Positions 49,500 through 62,200 of a stretch of 64,000 bases of DNA are shown piece by piece (within the stretch, counting starts at the first letter, position 1; the number at the start of each line of letters is the position of its first letter). The DNA comes from Blepharisma japonicum. Taxonomy: Eukaryota; Ciliophora; Heterotrichea; Heterotrichida; Blepharismidae. The notes beneath the pieces were generated by a model. The model saw nothing but the letters and a program-made list of their open reading frames with translations, searched no databases and was not told where the DNA came from. The stretch covers positions 310,001-374,000 of the forward strand of contig CATKHK010000035.1 in NCBI GenBank assembly GCA_949751835.1. The letters are read 5' to 3'. Both the position numbers and the translations under genes were made by a program.

Positions 49500-50939
49500 T
49501 TAACCACCGAGTCTCAGCTGGTCTTCTGAAGGCTGAAACACAAGAAATTGCCATGGATGCCCATAAGTTTCAAAATCAGGCTCAGGATGTCTTGAAATCA
49601 TAAAGAAATAGTTTATTTTGTGGTTTTTTACTTTAGAATTTCTCTCTTCTTCTTCCTCTTTTGCAGCATTGCCTCCAGAATATTTTACTGTACAGCTAAA
49701 GCTAAATCTTGGGTTTTGTTTTTCCTCAAGATTTACCCCTAAGAATACTGGTCTTGTAACTTCATAAACTTCTTGCTTATAGTCTGACCCATCTGATTTA
49801 TTAGCAAGAATTTTCATCAAGAATTCGCGTGCTGGACCTTCTGTGATTTTTTGCACGTATTCTTTGTTGAGGTCAAGGAATTGCTGATAGAAATCAACAA
49901 CTATGTGTTCGAGGTCATTTTCTAGCTGATAGATATCAAAGTCTGGGTCATAAGCTCGGATTACCTTTACAGCCTTGGCTTGAGCTGACTCTACTGTTGC
50001 TTGGCTTAGAAGTTCTCTTCCAGATTGAACAAGTCTACTGTCTGACATTTGGATGGAATCTTTTATATCAAGTCCTATCGATTGGATTCCTTCCTTAATA
50101 TCCTGAATATTTTCCTTTGCTTTTTTGACAGAGTCCTGCTTTAAAATTGTTTGTGTCGAATCAGATACTTTTGTCCCAATTTTCGATCCAATTACGCTGT
50201 CCTTTATTTTTTCCCATTTTGTCCTTTTTTTCTGAACAACTGCAAGAGCGCCTTTTTTCCATTCTGGAATATTTTCATCACCAGGGTGCTCTTCAAGCCA
50301 TTTCTTAAGCTCTTCTTCTTTCTCTTTTTGGATTCTAGCATTTTCTTTCATTAAATTTATTTTGTATTCTTGATCTGGAAATGTTTCTTTTATTGCGTCT
50401 TTTATATAAGAGCTTGCTATATGCAAATATTTTAGCTTAGGATACTTTTCATAATACGGAATTTTAGCTGGCTTTGGAATTTCTTCCTCTTTTTTAGGCT
50501 GTTCATATCCTGATGCCTTTTGTGTGTTTTCGGTTAATTTTTCTTTTGGTTCAGCTTTTTCCTCTTCTGGCTGCTGTTCGGATATTTTATCAGGTTTTAT
50601 AGGATATTTTCACTTTGAAAAATCTGGCATTGAAAATTTAGGCATCCTGAAATTTTGCAAAGATTCTTTTAACCTTTCTTGAGCTGTTTTGGCTTGCCCT
50701 GTTTGCTTAGAGAGATCCTCTTTTATGCCTTTGAATTGCGCCTTAAGGTCTTCGGTCATTTTAATTTGGTCCTTCATTCTGATTTCATCAGTACTTTTAG
50801 TATCTGTTGAGGTATTTAAGTTCATTTCTTCGGAAAGTTTTTGAAATTGCTTTTTCAAGCTCTCAGTATCTTTATTTGATGAAAAAAATCGAAGCAATTC
50901 ATGTCTTTGAGATCTAAGAAAAGTCAGCCTTTTAATCAT
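49500..50939 (-). CDS. TIM44: Mitochondrial import subunit TIM44
   Basis: 479 residues with TGA at 50610-50612 as Trp (SKWKYPIKP). It starts with an Arg/Ser-rich amphipathic presequence (MIKRLTFLRSQRHELLRFFSS). The middle is charged helix. The C-terminal ~190 residues match the TIM44 membrane-binding domain: IRAYDPDFDIYQLENDLEHI, VVDFYQQFLDLNKEYVQKI, EVYEVTRPVFLGV, and a final WQFLVFQPS strand. TIM44 tethers mtHsp70 to TIM23. Length is near the usual 430-460. Ends in TAA 101 bp beyond the SMC3 start. Confidence 0.9.
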
Positions 50940-51137
50940 TTCTATACCAGATAATTTTTTATTCTTAAATTTTATTTGTAAAACTTTGGAGCAAAGAGAA
51001 ATTTTAAAAATTCGAAAATGTTTTATATTAGTTTAATAAACGCAGAAAAAAATTTTTAAGCAATTTTGCAAGATAATCAAAATATTCATTTCTTATAATT
51101 TCCATTCAAATTATCAATAAAATTTGCTTATAATAAA

Positions 51138-51755
51138 ATGGAGATTGATTATGACTCAGAAGGGCAAGAAACATGCTCAAGTTTTATTAATTTTTATCAG
51201 CAATCATCTCCGAGAATGCTTTCTGAGGACTATTTTAGACAAAAAGCCTCAATTTCTGGTTTAGGCTTGAGTCACAAGGCGTATCTTTTTTTAGTCAAAC
51301 TGTCAAGGATAGGGAGCTCAGCAATTTGTTTTTCCTTTGAAGCTATTTTTTCAATTGTCGCAAATATTTATCAGTTATTGTGTCTTTCTGATATAGAGAT
51401 TGCACTTTGGCAAATTTATTTGACGAGATTCGCATGGCAAATCTCATATTCAAGATTAAGAGAAAGCTTATTATTTTCTGCTTATGCAGCTAAATGCTTA
51501 TTGAATACAAACACTGAAGATGCCTTATCAAGTCTTGAAGTCGAACCTGAGTGAAGCCTTGACAGATATATTCGATGAATAGAAAAATTCCAGAATTTTA
51601 TCAACGTAGACGTATATGAAATCAATACCGCATACAATGATTTAAACTATACTGAAATCAAAATTGAGGAAAGAAAAGACGAGATTGACTATAATTCCAT
51701 TGTCGATGAAATTATAGAAAGTACAGCAGAAACTACAAAAAAAAGGAAGCACTAA
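51138..51755 (+). CDS. Small helical protein of unknown function
   Basis: 205 residues with two TGA codons as Trp (EPEWSLDRYIRWIEKF); TAA stop. Mostly helix: KAYLFLVKLSRIGSSAIC, ICFSFEAIFSIVANIYQLLC, IEIALWQIYLTRFAWQIS, LRESLLFSAYAAKCLLNT. The packing resembles cyclin-like helical repeats but I see no cyclin-box Lys/Glu, so I do not name it. Acidic C-terminal tail ending KKRKH. ATG follows CTTATAATAAA, the common leader here. Confidence 0.6.
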
Positions 51756-51863
51756 AATTGTAGAGAGTTTGAAATTAATGTTTAATTATTATATTAAAAT
51801 GGATTTTGATTTAATGAATAAAGTAAGAAAGACTGTTTTATTTTAATTGCGATTAATTATGGA

Positions 51864-54473
51864 TTATTGAGAACCGAAATTAAAGATAAATCCATCATAA
51901 CGGTCTGGAGCCATTCTAGAATTAGAAGAAAACCAAATAGTGCACACTGAGTCTCCGACGTCTAGAGAAATAGAAGCAGACAATGTAGTGTAAGTCCCTC
52001 CTCTATAAAATACGACACTCTGAGGCTTTCTGTTTATGCCATATATTACAATAGTCGAAATATATGGAAATTCCCCTTGAATCATTTTATATCCCCTATT
52101 AACTGTTTGAATAGTTAAAACTGTTGAAGTTGCGTTTTTGTTTCAGTAATTGTAGTGAATCTGTGTGTAATGGCCTCTACTTAATGTGTCCAATGAAACA
52201 CCATCGTCGAAAACAACGTCCCCTTGAGCTTTTCCATTTTGATCCAAAGCAACAATTAGAGTAATTGGAGATTTTCTAAGTGTTTGGACATCAAGAACAG
52301 TATCATATGTGTCCAAAGTTGGAATTATATGTCCGCCTCTAATATGAATAGGAATATCTCCTGGAAGTGTCATATCTAGATACACTGAATTTTGTGCGTC
52401 CAATATAGTTTTATTGCCGTTATAAAGATTATACCAAATATCATCTGGGAAATATGAAACTCTTCCATCAATTCCTTCCCATAAACAAGGATGCACAATA
52501 AGTCCTTTTCCAAGCATGAAATGGTCTGTATCATTATTTAATAAGTTAGCGTCATCAGGATACTCGAAAAAGGTAGGCTTAAAGAAAATTCCTCCATTTT
52601 GGCTTACTTTGAACATTTCAGTAGAAAAATAAAGCATCAGCCAATACTTATTCCTTATCGCCATCTTTGAAGTTTCTAATAGAGTTGAGCCAAATGACCA
52701 TGGGTATTGATCAATACTATCGATACCGTTGTGATTCCTGGAAAATGGGTACAAAGTTCCAAGTTGGGTCCATCTTGTACATAACTCTTCAGTCGTGTTT
52801 AGCTGGAAGCCGCAAATATCAGCTCCAGAAAACGGAATCCCAAACATACCGAAATTATAAATTCCAGTAATTGAGTATTCCAAGAATGGCCATAGTGATT
52901 TATTGTCCCCTGACCATTTGCCTGCATATCTTCCAGTCCCTACAAAACTGCTTCTAGTGATAATAAAAGGCCTCAGGTTATAGACTTCGAAATATCTATA
53001 AGTGGCTATTGTTTCTGTAAACCCAAATAAGCTGTGGACATCATATTCAAGCAATCCTCCATAGTGCTTAGATGCTACATCTAATGATCTCATATTGACA
53101 TCTTCACCTGGAGTATAAGGCATGGTTAGGTTGGTAATAATTGAGGGGGGATGCCCAACTTCTCCGTTAATAAAATTACTAGCTTCGTTCATATCAATCC
53201 AAATCCCTGAAAAAGAGGTCAATTTTTCAAATTTCAGCATCTGGTTAAACCAAAAATTGGTAGAGTTAGGGTGGAAAAAGTCAACGAACACTGAAGTTCC
53301 TGGCCAGACTACACCCTGAGTCGGTCCATTAACATAAGCACTTTGAATATAAATATTTTGCTTTAACCCATCCACATAAGCTTGATATGATGGATCTACA
53401 CCAATTCCTGCATCTGTAATAGGAACAAAATGCTTGTTTTCTGAATGGAGCTGGTTTATCCATTTAGTGAAGTTCGCCTGAGGGTAGGTTTCAGGGTTCA
53501 ATGTAAAATCTTGGAATTCGTTCATATAATCGATATCAATCCACATGACATCTAAAGGAATGTCATAGTGAGTGTAATCATTCGTAACTTCTTCTACTAC
53601 TGAAATGTTTTGGAATCCGTATCGGCATTGGTGCCACCCTAAGCCCCACCATGGAGTTAAAACGGGATAGCCAATGAGATCATGATACTGACTTACCACA
53701 GTTTCTGGTTCTGGGCCAATAAATACATAGAAATCAATAATTCCTCCAGTAGTTCTAAATTCCACATAATTTCCCCCAACTGTTGCTGACATCGCATTGG
53801 AGTTCAGCAACAAAGCTCCATGAGCTGTAAGGTCATCGTCAATTGCAAGGTAAAATGGCTGAGAACTATACATATTTGAGTCAGGGGTATTTCCTGTATC
53901 AATAGGTGAACCTCTATCACGTGAATATAGAGTATAAGTCCCTTGAGCCAGCACAAAAGTTGAAACTCTTTCCCCAAGCCCCATAACGCTTATAGGATAT
54001 CCTACGTAATTAGAAAATCCTATATCTTGATTATTATAGAAGAATGGCTGAGCAGGGTTTAAGCTGAAGACAACCTTTTTGTCTGAATTTCTTGTAATTT
54101 GTATAGAGAGAGGACCTTCTGTTATTGGAGAAATAGTGTATTGAAGATTTTTTCCTGATGGAGTATAAGAGGGGATTGATATAGGAACTTCCCACCTTTC
54201 ATGGTCAGTATCAGTGATTTTGATTCGGACTCGGGTATCAGTATCAAATTGGATTGATATTGTTAGATTCTGGATGACTTGCTCCACTGCTGCTTGATAA
54301 CTGGCTGAGGAGAGTTCAGCTAATGCAACAATTCCATATGTGGAAGTAGTAACCTTAGTAACCACATATGGGTTTGCATCAGCTGAAAGAATTGTATCTG
54401 CAAGGAATTTATTGTTGATAGCACATGCTAGACTGAGTAAAGTAAAGAGAAGATGGACTGAACTCCTTACCAT
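51864..54473 (-). CDS. Lysosomal/secreted GH31 alpha-glucosidase
   Basis: 869 residues with TGA at 52143-52145 as Trp. Start at Met 54473, which begins a signal peptide (MVRSSVHLLFTLLSLACA); an in-frame Met 57 bp upstream is possible but hides it. N-terminal beta domain, then the (beta/alpha)8 barrel: WGLGWHQCRYGFQN, DVMWIDIDYM, nucleophile D427 in FSGIWIDMNEASNF, acid/base D523 in KWSGDNKSLWP, and GADICGFQ. It ends with beta domains (LPGDIPIHIRGGHIIP). Like acid alpha-glucosidase, it should release glucose from glycogen or starch in food vacuoles or lysosomes. TAA stop. Confidence 0.95.
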
Positions 54474-54672
54474 ATTAATTATCTCTCCAAGCTTAAATCT
54501 TTTCCTATGTATATTTTCATAAAAAATCACACAAATAATTAAATAGCCTTAAATCTCTACTACAATCTAGAAAATACGATACTAAAAATTTAATTTATAA
54601 AAAAATCGACATTTTTATGTATGGATCTTTTCATTTCCCTTATTTCCTTTGTGCTAAATTTAAACACTATAG

Positions 54673-55887
54673 TTAATCTAATAAAATTTCTTTTTGAGCT
54701 TGCTTTTTCTTGATCAATTCAATTAGACTTTGAAAAATAGCCATGCTCTCCATTGGAAACTCTGACCTCGCCATATTCATCCTATGTGCTCTTCTCCAGA
54801 TCCACTCAAATAAAAGTTCTTGCAAAAATGGTGCTGTCCTATATCTATTTTTTATATCATATTTCGTCCAAAGCCAAATATTATTGATGTTATTATGGTG
54901 TATGAATTTATTGTCAGGGTCTTCAAACCCTCTTGATTTGTCAAGCTGATAATGCGGGAATCCATAATCTTCGAGTCTTCCGTAGCAACCCAGTTTGTCA
55001 GTAATCACAACAGTCCCTACTTCGCAGCGCTTTTGGATTATAGGAATTATATATTCTGGGCTTCTTCTTGGCAAGCATTCTATATAGCATAGCTTGCTGC
55101 CTCTTTCAAAAAGAATCATAATTCATTTTTGAGGGGTTTTTCCTTTGCCGATTTCTATTTTTCTGCGGACAAAGTTTATTGTCCCAATTTCTACTACACC
55201 TGTAAATGGTGTGAATGTCGAGAGAAAATCACTTACCACGAGTTTTCTCAGCTTTCTAGATAATTTGGAGATACAAGAAGGAGTTACATCAAGCAACTGA
55301 GCGACTTCGTTATCTTTCATATAGCATACCCATAGAAACATGAAAAGCACAATTTTTTCTATAGTAAAAGAGACTTTTTCTCAGTAAGTCCCCTCTTTTA
55401 CGTTATATTTTACACCACATTTTTCACATCTAAATAAATACCCCATATATCCATTGTACTCAAAATTCATTTCTTTGTAGTAGCCATTTTCATCAATGCA
55501 GCTTTTGCATTTTCTAGACTCTGGAAAAATCCCAGATCTAAGTAAAAATGCCATAGCAAGTTCTTGGTCTTTACAAATATTAAAAAACACATGAGGTAGA
55601 GGAAGCTCTTTCAAATAGTCTACAAGTCTCTGGTTTTTGACTTTTCTTGTAGGACATAAATAACCTTGTGTTTTTTCTTCTGCAGAAGTACGAAGCTTGG
55701 TTTCTAATGAGTGAATTTTGGCTAAATATTTTTTGATTTCCTGCTGCTCCTTGCATTTTATTTTCATAAGCTTTTTATTGTAGATTAGCTGGGAGTTGAA
55801 TTGAGCATAATTCTGTAAGCAGCAGGAGCAGTCGTAGAAGTTTTGAGCGTGATCTTGGCAGATATGATCTGGAGCGGCATCCCCCAT
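54673..55887 (-). CDS. Transposase-derived protein, Merlin/IS1595 (DDE) type, catalytic residues lost
   Basis: 404 residues in one open frame with two TGA as Trp (GTYWEKVSF; TPQKWIMILF); TAA stop. Residues ~1-30 hold a His/Cys cluster (HICQDHAQNFYDCSCC). Residues ~125-170 are a zinc ribbon (CKSC ... FRCEKCGVKYN) as in IS1595/ISXO2 transposases, then an HTH (NEVAQLLDVTPSCISKLSRK). The RNase-H-like domain keeps the Merlin layout: VVEIGTINFVRRK, VITDKLGCYGRLEDYGF, HHNNINNIW. The first Asp is Gly (235), the second Asp (297) is kept, and the Glu is Asn (335). So strand transfer is not expected; the intact frame suggests a domesticated DNA-binding role. No terminal inverted repeats seen. Confidence 0.85.
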
Positions 55888-56287
55888 TTTAATAAATGTA
55901 TTTTACTTTTGATAAAATTCAATCCTGAATTACAAAAATATTGAAAATTATTACATAAATTTTATGATAAAAAAATTTTTGTAATTTTTTAATGAATATT
56001 TTTTAAATTTTAATTATAATATTTATATTTAAAGCTAAAATATGTAATATTGAAGCTACTTACACAATGAGATTATTTTCTTATAAATTACAGTTATCCA
56101 GCAGAAATATATTCATAAATGTAATAGCAATTCATATTTTGCTTAATTTTAAAGAATTCATATTCTCCAGCTTATTCTTCTTTCCTAAATTTTTACTCAT
56201 TATATTAAGTTCATTCAGGGTTTTAAGTTTTAATTAAAATTAGTGTTATTTTATCTCTTTTCAATGAAAGGTTAATAATCAAAGCGA
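55888..56287. other. Divergent intergenic region
   Basis: 400 bp AT-rich sequence between the transposase-derived gene start (minus) and the Cys-rich giant gene (plus), presumably holding both promoters. A-rich and T-rich runs only; no terminal inverted repeat or target duplication recognised. Confidence 0.4.
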
Positions 56288-59200
56288 ATGGCATTTTCTT
56301 TAATTATTCCTTTGCTACTTTTCCCTTGTATTTCTCAATTACTTATCTCGAACAGCTACCTCGGCATTTCTTATGGCAAATCCGATACAATTTCAGTTTC
56401 ATTAACTTATTACCCTTCATCATCAGTAACTATTTCCTTAAGCGAATCAAGCTCATTGATTAGTCTATCCCCGACATCTCTAACTTTTACCTCATCTGAT
56501 TATTTAAACCCTAAAACTTTTACAGTTTCTGTAATCTCAGTTCCAACAGCTCAGTCGAGCCTTTATTCAACTGTAATTATATCTTTATCTATTACCTCCT
56601 CAGATGTCAATTATAACAGCCTTCAATATTATACGACTGTCGATATAATAAATATTTGCACTCCAGGATCATATGACTGGACTAATACAAATACATGCTC
56701 AAGTTCTATAACAAATTTTGTAAGTTCTTCTAACACTATTGCTCCATGTAACACTGGTTATTACTATAATTCTGGAAGCTGTAATATTTGTGAAACTGGG
56801 AAATATTGCTATGATGGGAAAACGAATAGAAGCTGCCCAACTGGGTATTATAGCTCAAGCCAGGGGGCAGAATCTTGTAGTAAAATACCTGAAGGGTACT
56901 ATGCAAGCTCAGCTGTTTCTAGTCCTACAGCTGTAAGTGTCGGCTCTTTCACTATTCCAGGCCAGTCCAGCCAAACTCAATGCTTACAAGGAGACTATTG
57001 CCCAAACACAAATCTTCATAATGAAATAAAATGCCCATTGGGGACTTATTCAAGTGCAGGCAAAGCAAGCTGCATAACCTGTCCAGAAGGAAATTATTGT
57101 AGTTATAAATCAGCTACAGCTTGCCCAGCTAATACTTATTCTCCTGCAGGGAGACCTGAATGCATTTCTGGCTCTTACAGTGCTGCTTGTAGTAGTGTAA
57201 AGATATCTCCTGCTTATGAAGGTTATTATATCACTAGCAACACTCTCACTGCTTGCCCAGCATATCAAGTGTGTAGTGCAAGATTTAATTATAACCCTTT
57301 TACATGCCCTCAAGGAACTTATTATAATTCTGGAACTTGTTCTCTCTGTGCTGGAAGTCAGCAATGCCTCAATGGGAGTGGAGTTAATTGCAATTCTCCT
57401 TATATCAGTTGAGGGTTATTATGTCTTGGCTGCCCTTATCCTCAGTACACTTATTATTATTCTTGCTATCAAGCTGAAGTTGGATGGCGAATTGCTATAA
57501 GCCATCAAGCCTGCTGAACTAATTATTTTTCCCCTCTTGGAGATACAAAATGTTATTTTTGTTCTCCAGGATATGCATGCTCTGGCTATTATAATGGAAG
57601 CCCTAATACTAACTTAGGTCCTACTAATACAATATATAGACCGTATGATGGCACGGCTTATGGATGCCCTGCTGGGACTTATAATGATATAGCAGGAGCT
57701 ACAGATTTTAGATCATGCAAAATATGTCCTGGAGGATTTTTATGTAGTGCATCTCTTGGAGCTAAGCCAGCATCTGGAGTTTGCTCAAATGATAATGGTG
57801 GCAATGGTCAATGTGCAAAATGCGATATAGGTAACTTTTGCCCTGAAGGCTCACAAAATGGCTGAGTTTTTCAATGTCCAGAAGGAACTTATTCGTCTGC
57901 AAAAAGTTATAATTCTGTATGAGCTCACTGCAATACATGCTCAATTGGAAATGCTTGCCCTATACAGTCATCAATTGGTATAAATATAAATCCCGGATGC
58001 TATAGCAGCGATTTAAAGACATTTACATATTGCCCTTATGGGACTTATAGCAGTGGGGGAATATCCTCAAAAGGAGGCTGCCAGACATGTAATAATTATG
58101 TATCATGCTATGAAGGAAGCTCAAGCCCTATTCCTTGTTTATTAGGGTATGTTAACAAAAATCCGTTAGGAAGATGTGAGCCTTGCTCTGCAGCCTCTTA
58201 TGTATGCCCTGCAAGCAGCTGATCAAGTTCTCAAATTTCATGCGCAGCTGGCTATTGGTGTCCTGTAGGGTCTTACTCTATTTACCTATTTTCCTGCCAA
58301 AGTGGAATGTATAGCCTTGCTGGAATGTCAGCGCAAGATGATTGCGTGGAATGTCCCTCAACTGTATATTGTCCAGCAGCTAGTACAACAAATACAGGCA
58401 CATCTTGTGGAGCTGGTTTTTATTGCCCACAAGGAACTCCTATGAAAAATTACTTTTCATGCCCTCAAGGCACATATTCATCAGCTACAAACAATTATCA
58501 AAGCTCAGACTGTTCTCCATGTACTGCTGGATATGCGTGTCCGACTGGCTCAAGTTCTCCTATTGCTTGTGCGACTGGCAATTTTTGTCCTTCTGGCACA
58601 GAAAGGCCTGATCAATATGCCTGTCCTGCAGGTACTTATACTTCAAGCACCTCCTTGGTTTTAGCATCTCAATGTACAGCATGTGACCAAGGATATTATT
58701 GCCCTTCGGGATCATCAAAAGAATTCTCATGCCCTCCTGGAACTTATTTAACTGCAACCCGAAGCATTTCGATTTCTAACTGCGTTGTATGTCCATCAGG
58801 AAAATATTGTACAAGTTTAAGCACTGTTACTCCAACAGATTGCGGGGTCGGATTTTATTGTGATTCTGGAGCAACTCTTCCTTTAAAATGCTTACAAGGA
58901 TATTATTGTGATACTATAAACTTGACTTACAAAACAATGATTCTAAATTTATGCCCAGCTGGCTATTTATGCCCATCTCAGCTTTCAACAAATCCATCAG
59001 GAAACCCAAGTTATTTATGCATAGCTGGCTATTATTGTATAACTGCTGCATTTTTGCCATATCCATGCATACCTGGAACTTTTCTATCTACAACTGGAGG
59101 TACTCAATTAAGCGATTGCTCTCCAGCTGTAGCTGGAACTTATATTGACACTTTTGCTTCAACTTCAAATACAACTCCGTGTCCAGCTGGATATTACTGC

Positions 59201-62200
59201 CCAAGCAAGACTACAATTCCTTTACCATGCCCAGCAGGCACGTACCAGCCGAATACTAGTCAAACTGACTTCTCAAGTTGCGTTATTTGCCCAGCAGGAC
59301 AGTTTTGCAGTTTTATAGCTACAATAACTCCTACTGATTGTCCAGCTGGAAGCTACTGCATTGCAGGATCTCTAGTTGCAGTTAAATGCCCAATAGGAAC
59401 TTATGGAAGCTCAACAAAACTGCAAAAAGTGTCAGATTGCACTCAGTGTGATGCAGGAAAATATTGCAATGTCCCTGGCTTGACAAGTTACAAAGGAAGT
59501 TGCGCTGCTGGATTTCTTTGCACTGGAGGGTCGATAACGCCAAATCCAGTTGGCCAAAGTTATGGAGATGTCTGTCCAAGTGGGTCATATTGTCCTGCAG
59601 GGACTACTGCAGCTCAAGCATGCCCCTTGGGAACTTTTAATAACTATCCAGGGGGGAAATCAAGTGGAGATTGTATAGCATGTCCTGCTGGATTCTACTG
59701 TGCAAGCACAACGTCTGCTACACCTACAGGGCCTTGCGATGCTGGCTATTATTGTACAGGATCAGCTACTACAGCTCAACAAAATCCAGCTCAGGCAGGA
59801 TTTTATACAACAGTTGGAAGTCCAAACCAGATTCCTTGTGCTAAAGGTACTTATCAAGACCAAACAGGTCAGCCTTCTTGCAGCCCATGCACAACTGGCT
59901 ACTATTGCCCAAACACTCAAATGACTACTCCTATAGACTGCCCTTCAGGCTATTATTGTCCATCAGGAACAATTGGCCCTTTTCCATGTCCACCTGGATC
60001 TTATCGAGACACTGCAAATGCCGGGGCTAGCTCAGACTGCATTCCTTGCACTGCAGGGTCTTATTGTGCCTTATATGGCTTAAGTGCTGTTTCTGGGCTA
60101 TGTGCAAGTGGTTTCTTTTGCGAAATAGGCTCGCCTTATCAATATCCATCTACATTGGTAGATACTGGGAGCACAAAATATGGTCCATGCCCTAAAGGGT
60201 ACTGATGTGGAGTCGGCACAATTATTAGGACTCAAAATGCATGCCCTGCTGGATCTTTTAACCCTTCTGAAGGGGGAAAATCATCAAGCGACTGCTTGCC
60301 GTGCTCAGCTGGAAGATATTGCACAGGAACTCACAATGTTGATGACAGCCAGCTTTGTCCTGCTAATTATTATTGTCCTGAATCTAGCGTTTCTGGAACT
60401 GATCATCAATGTGCAGCAGGATATTATTGCCCTGGGGGAACAGCGAGTCAAATTTCATGTATGCCTGGGTATTATCAAGACTCACAAGGGAAATCTTCAT
60501 GCAAAAACTGCCCCATTGGCTATTATTGCCCAAGAGGAACTAGTGATTATACTCTAAATCCTTGCCCATCCGGAGCATATTGCCTTTTAAACACTCCGTT
60601 TTCCTATACAAGCAGGTGTCAGCCAGGGACTTTTAATATAAATACCCAACAAACATTATCCTCTGCATGCATAAGTTGCACAGGAGGCTATTATTGCCCA
60701 TTATATGGAATTGGGAGCTTAGCCTCATTTCAGTGTTCAGAAGGATTTTATTGCAGTGGAGGAGCTATTGTATCAAAGCCTATGATAGGGAGTTTATATG
60801 GGGGAATCTGTGTTAAAGGGCAATATTGTCCATTAGGGTCAAGCTCAGCAACAAGTTGTGATGGAGGGTATTATTGCTCAAAAGATCAATTAAACAATAA
60901 AAGTGGGCAATGTAAGGCTGGATATTACTGCTCTGGAGGATCTTTGGTTCCAAGTCCAAAGACTCCAACTTTTTCAAACGGAGATATCTGTCCTAAAGGA
61001 AATTACTGTCCACAAGGGTCTAGCGCTCCAATTCCATGCAGTTCTGGATATTATTTACCATATACAGGAGCTTCACTTGCTTCAGAATGCATTAAATGCC
61101 CAGCTGGTTATTATTGCCCGACAAGTGGCATTGATTTTCCTGCAACTCTATGCACGGCTGGGTATTACTGCCCAGGAGGTGACGTCAACCCTACACTTAT
61201 TTGCAGTTTAGGACATCAATGTCCTACTGGCTCTAGTGAAGAAATACAATGCCCTGATGGATATTTTCAAGATTCAACAGGGCAAGCAAGTTGTAAGCCA
61301 TGCACAGCAGGAAATTATTGTGAGCTAGGTGCTATTCAGGAAACTTTATGTCCAAAAGGCTATTTTTGTCCTGATTTTACAGGCTATAGATACACAAATC
61401 CATGTTCTATAGGCTATTATAATGATATCGAAGGAAAATCAAGCCCGTCTGATTGCAAGCCATGCACTGCAGGATCTTACTGCGAGCTCCCAGGACTTGA
61501 AACCCCTACTGGTTCTTGTTTAGGCGGATGATACTGCAGTGGGAGCTCTGTAAATGATAGGCCAATCGTATCTAGCTTAGGAGGAATCTGCCCATCAGGG
61601 ACCTATTGCCCAACAGGCTCTTCAACTCCTTTATCATGCACTCCTGGCTCTTATTGCAATCAGCAAGGTTTGGCTTCTACTGCAGGACACTGCTCAGTTG
61701 GGTTTTATTGCATCTCTGGCTCCAAAACTTGGGTTCCTATTGATGGAGCTATGGGAAATATGTGCGGACAAGGCAAATATTGTGATGTTGGAGCTTCTTC
61801 AGAAACTAACTGCCCTATTGGAACTTTTAGCCCAAGCAAAGGTTTAGGTCCCGTAAATGACTGCTTTTCTTGCCCATATGGCAATTTTTGTGGGAGCACT
61901 GGGTTGATTGCACCGACAGGGGTGTGCGATATTAATTACTATTGTGGAGCAGGAGAAAGCATTTCCAATCCTAATTTGTGTACTGCTGGGCATTATTGTC
62001 CGACTAATAGCTTTGAGCCTATACCATGTGACATGGGCACTTACCAATCAAGTGCTGGAAAGTCTTCTTGCCTAAGCTGTCCAGCCGGAAAATATTGCTT
62101 AGGAAATGTAAATACACCTCAAGACTGCCCAACAGGCCATTATTGCCCATCTCCAACAAGATTTGACATTGAATTTCCGTGTAAAAGTGGTACCTATGCT

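Noticed and set aside
51138-51755. Cyclin assignment for the small helical protein
   Set aside because: Helix pattern is suggestive but the cyclin-box Lys/Glu signature is not visible.
54530-56287. A complete mobile element around the Merlin-type gene
   Set aside because: No terminal inverted repeats or target duplications found in the flanks, and two catalytic residues are lost.
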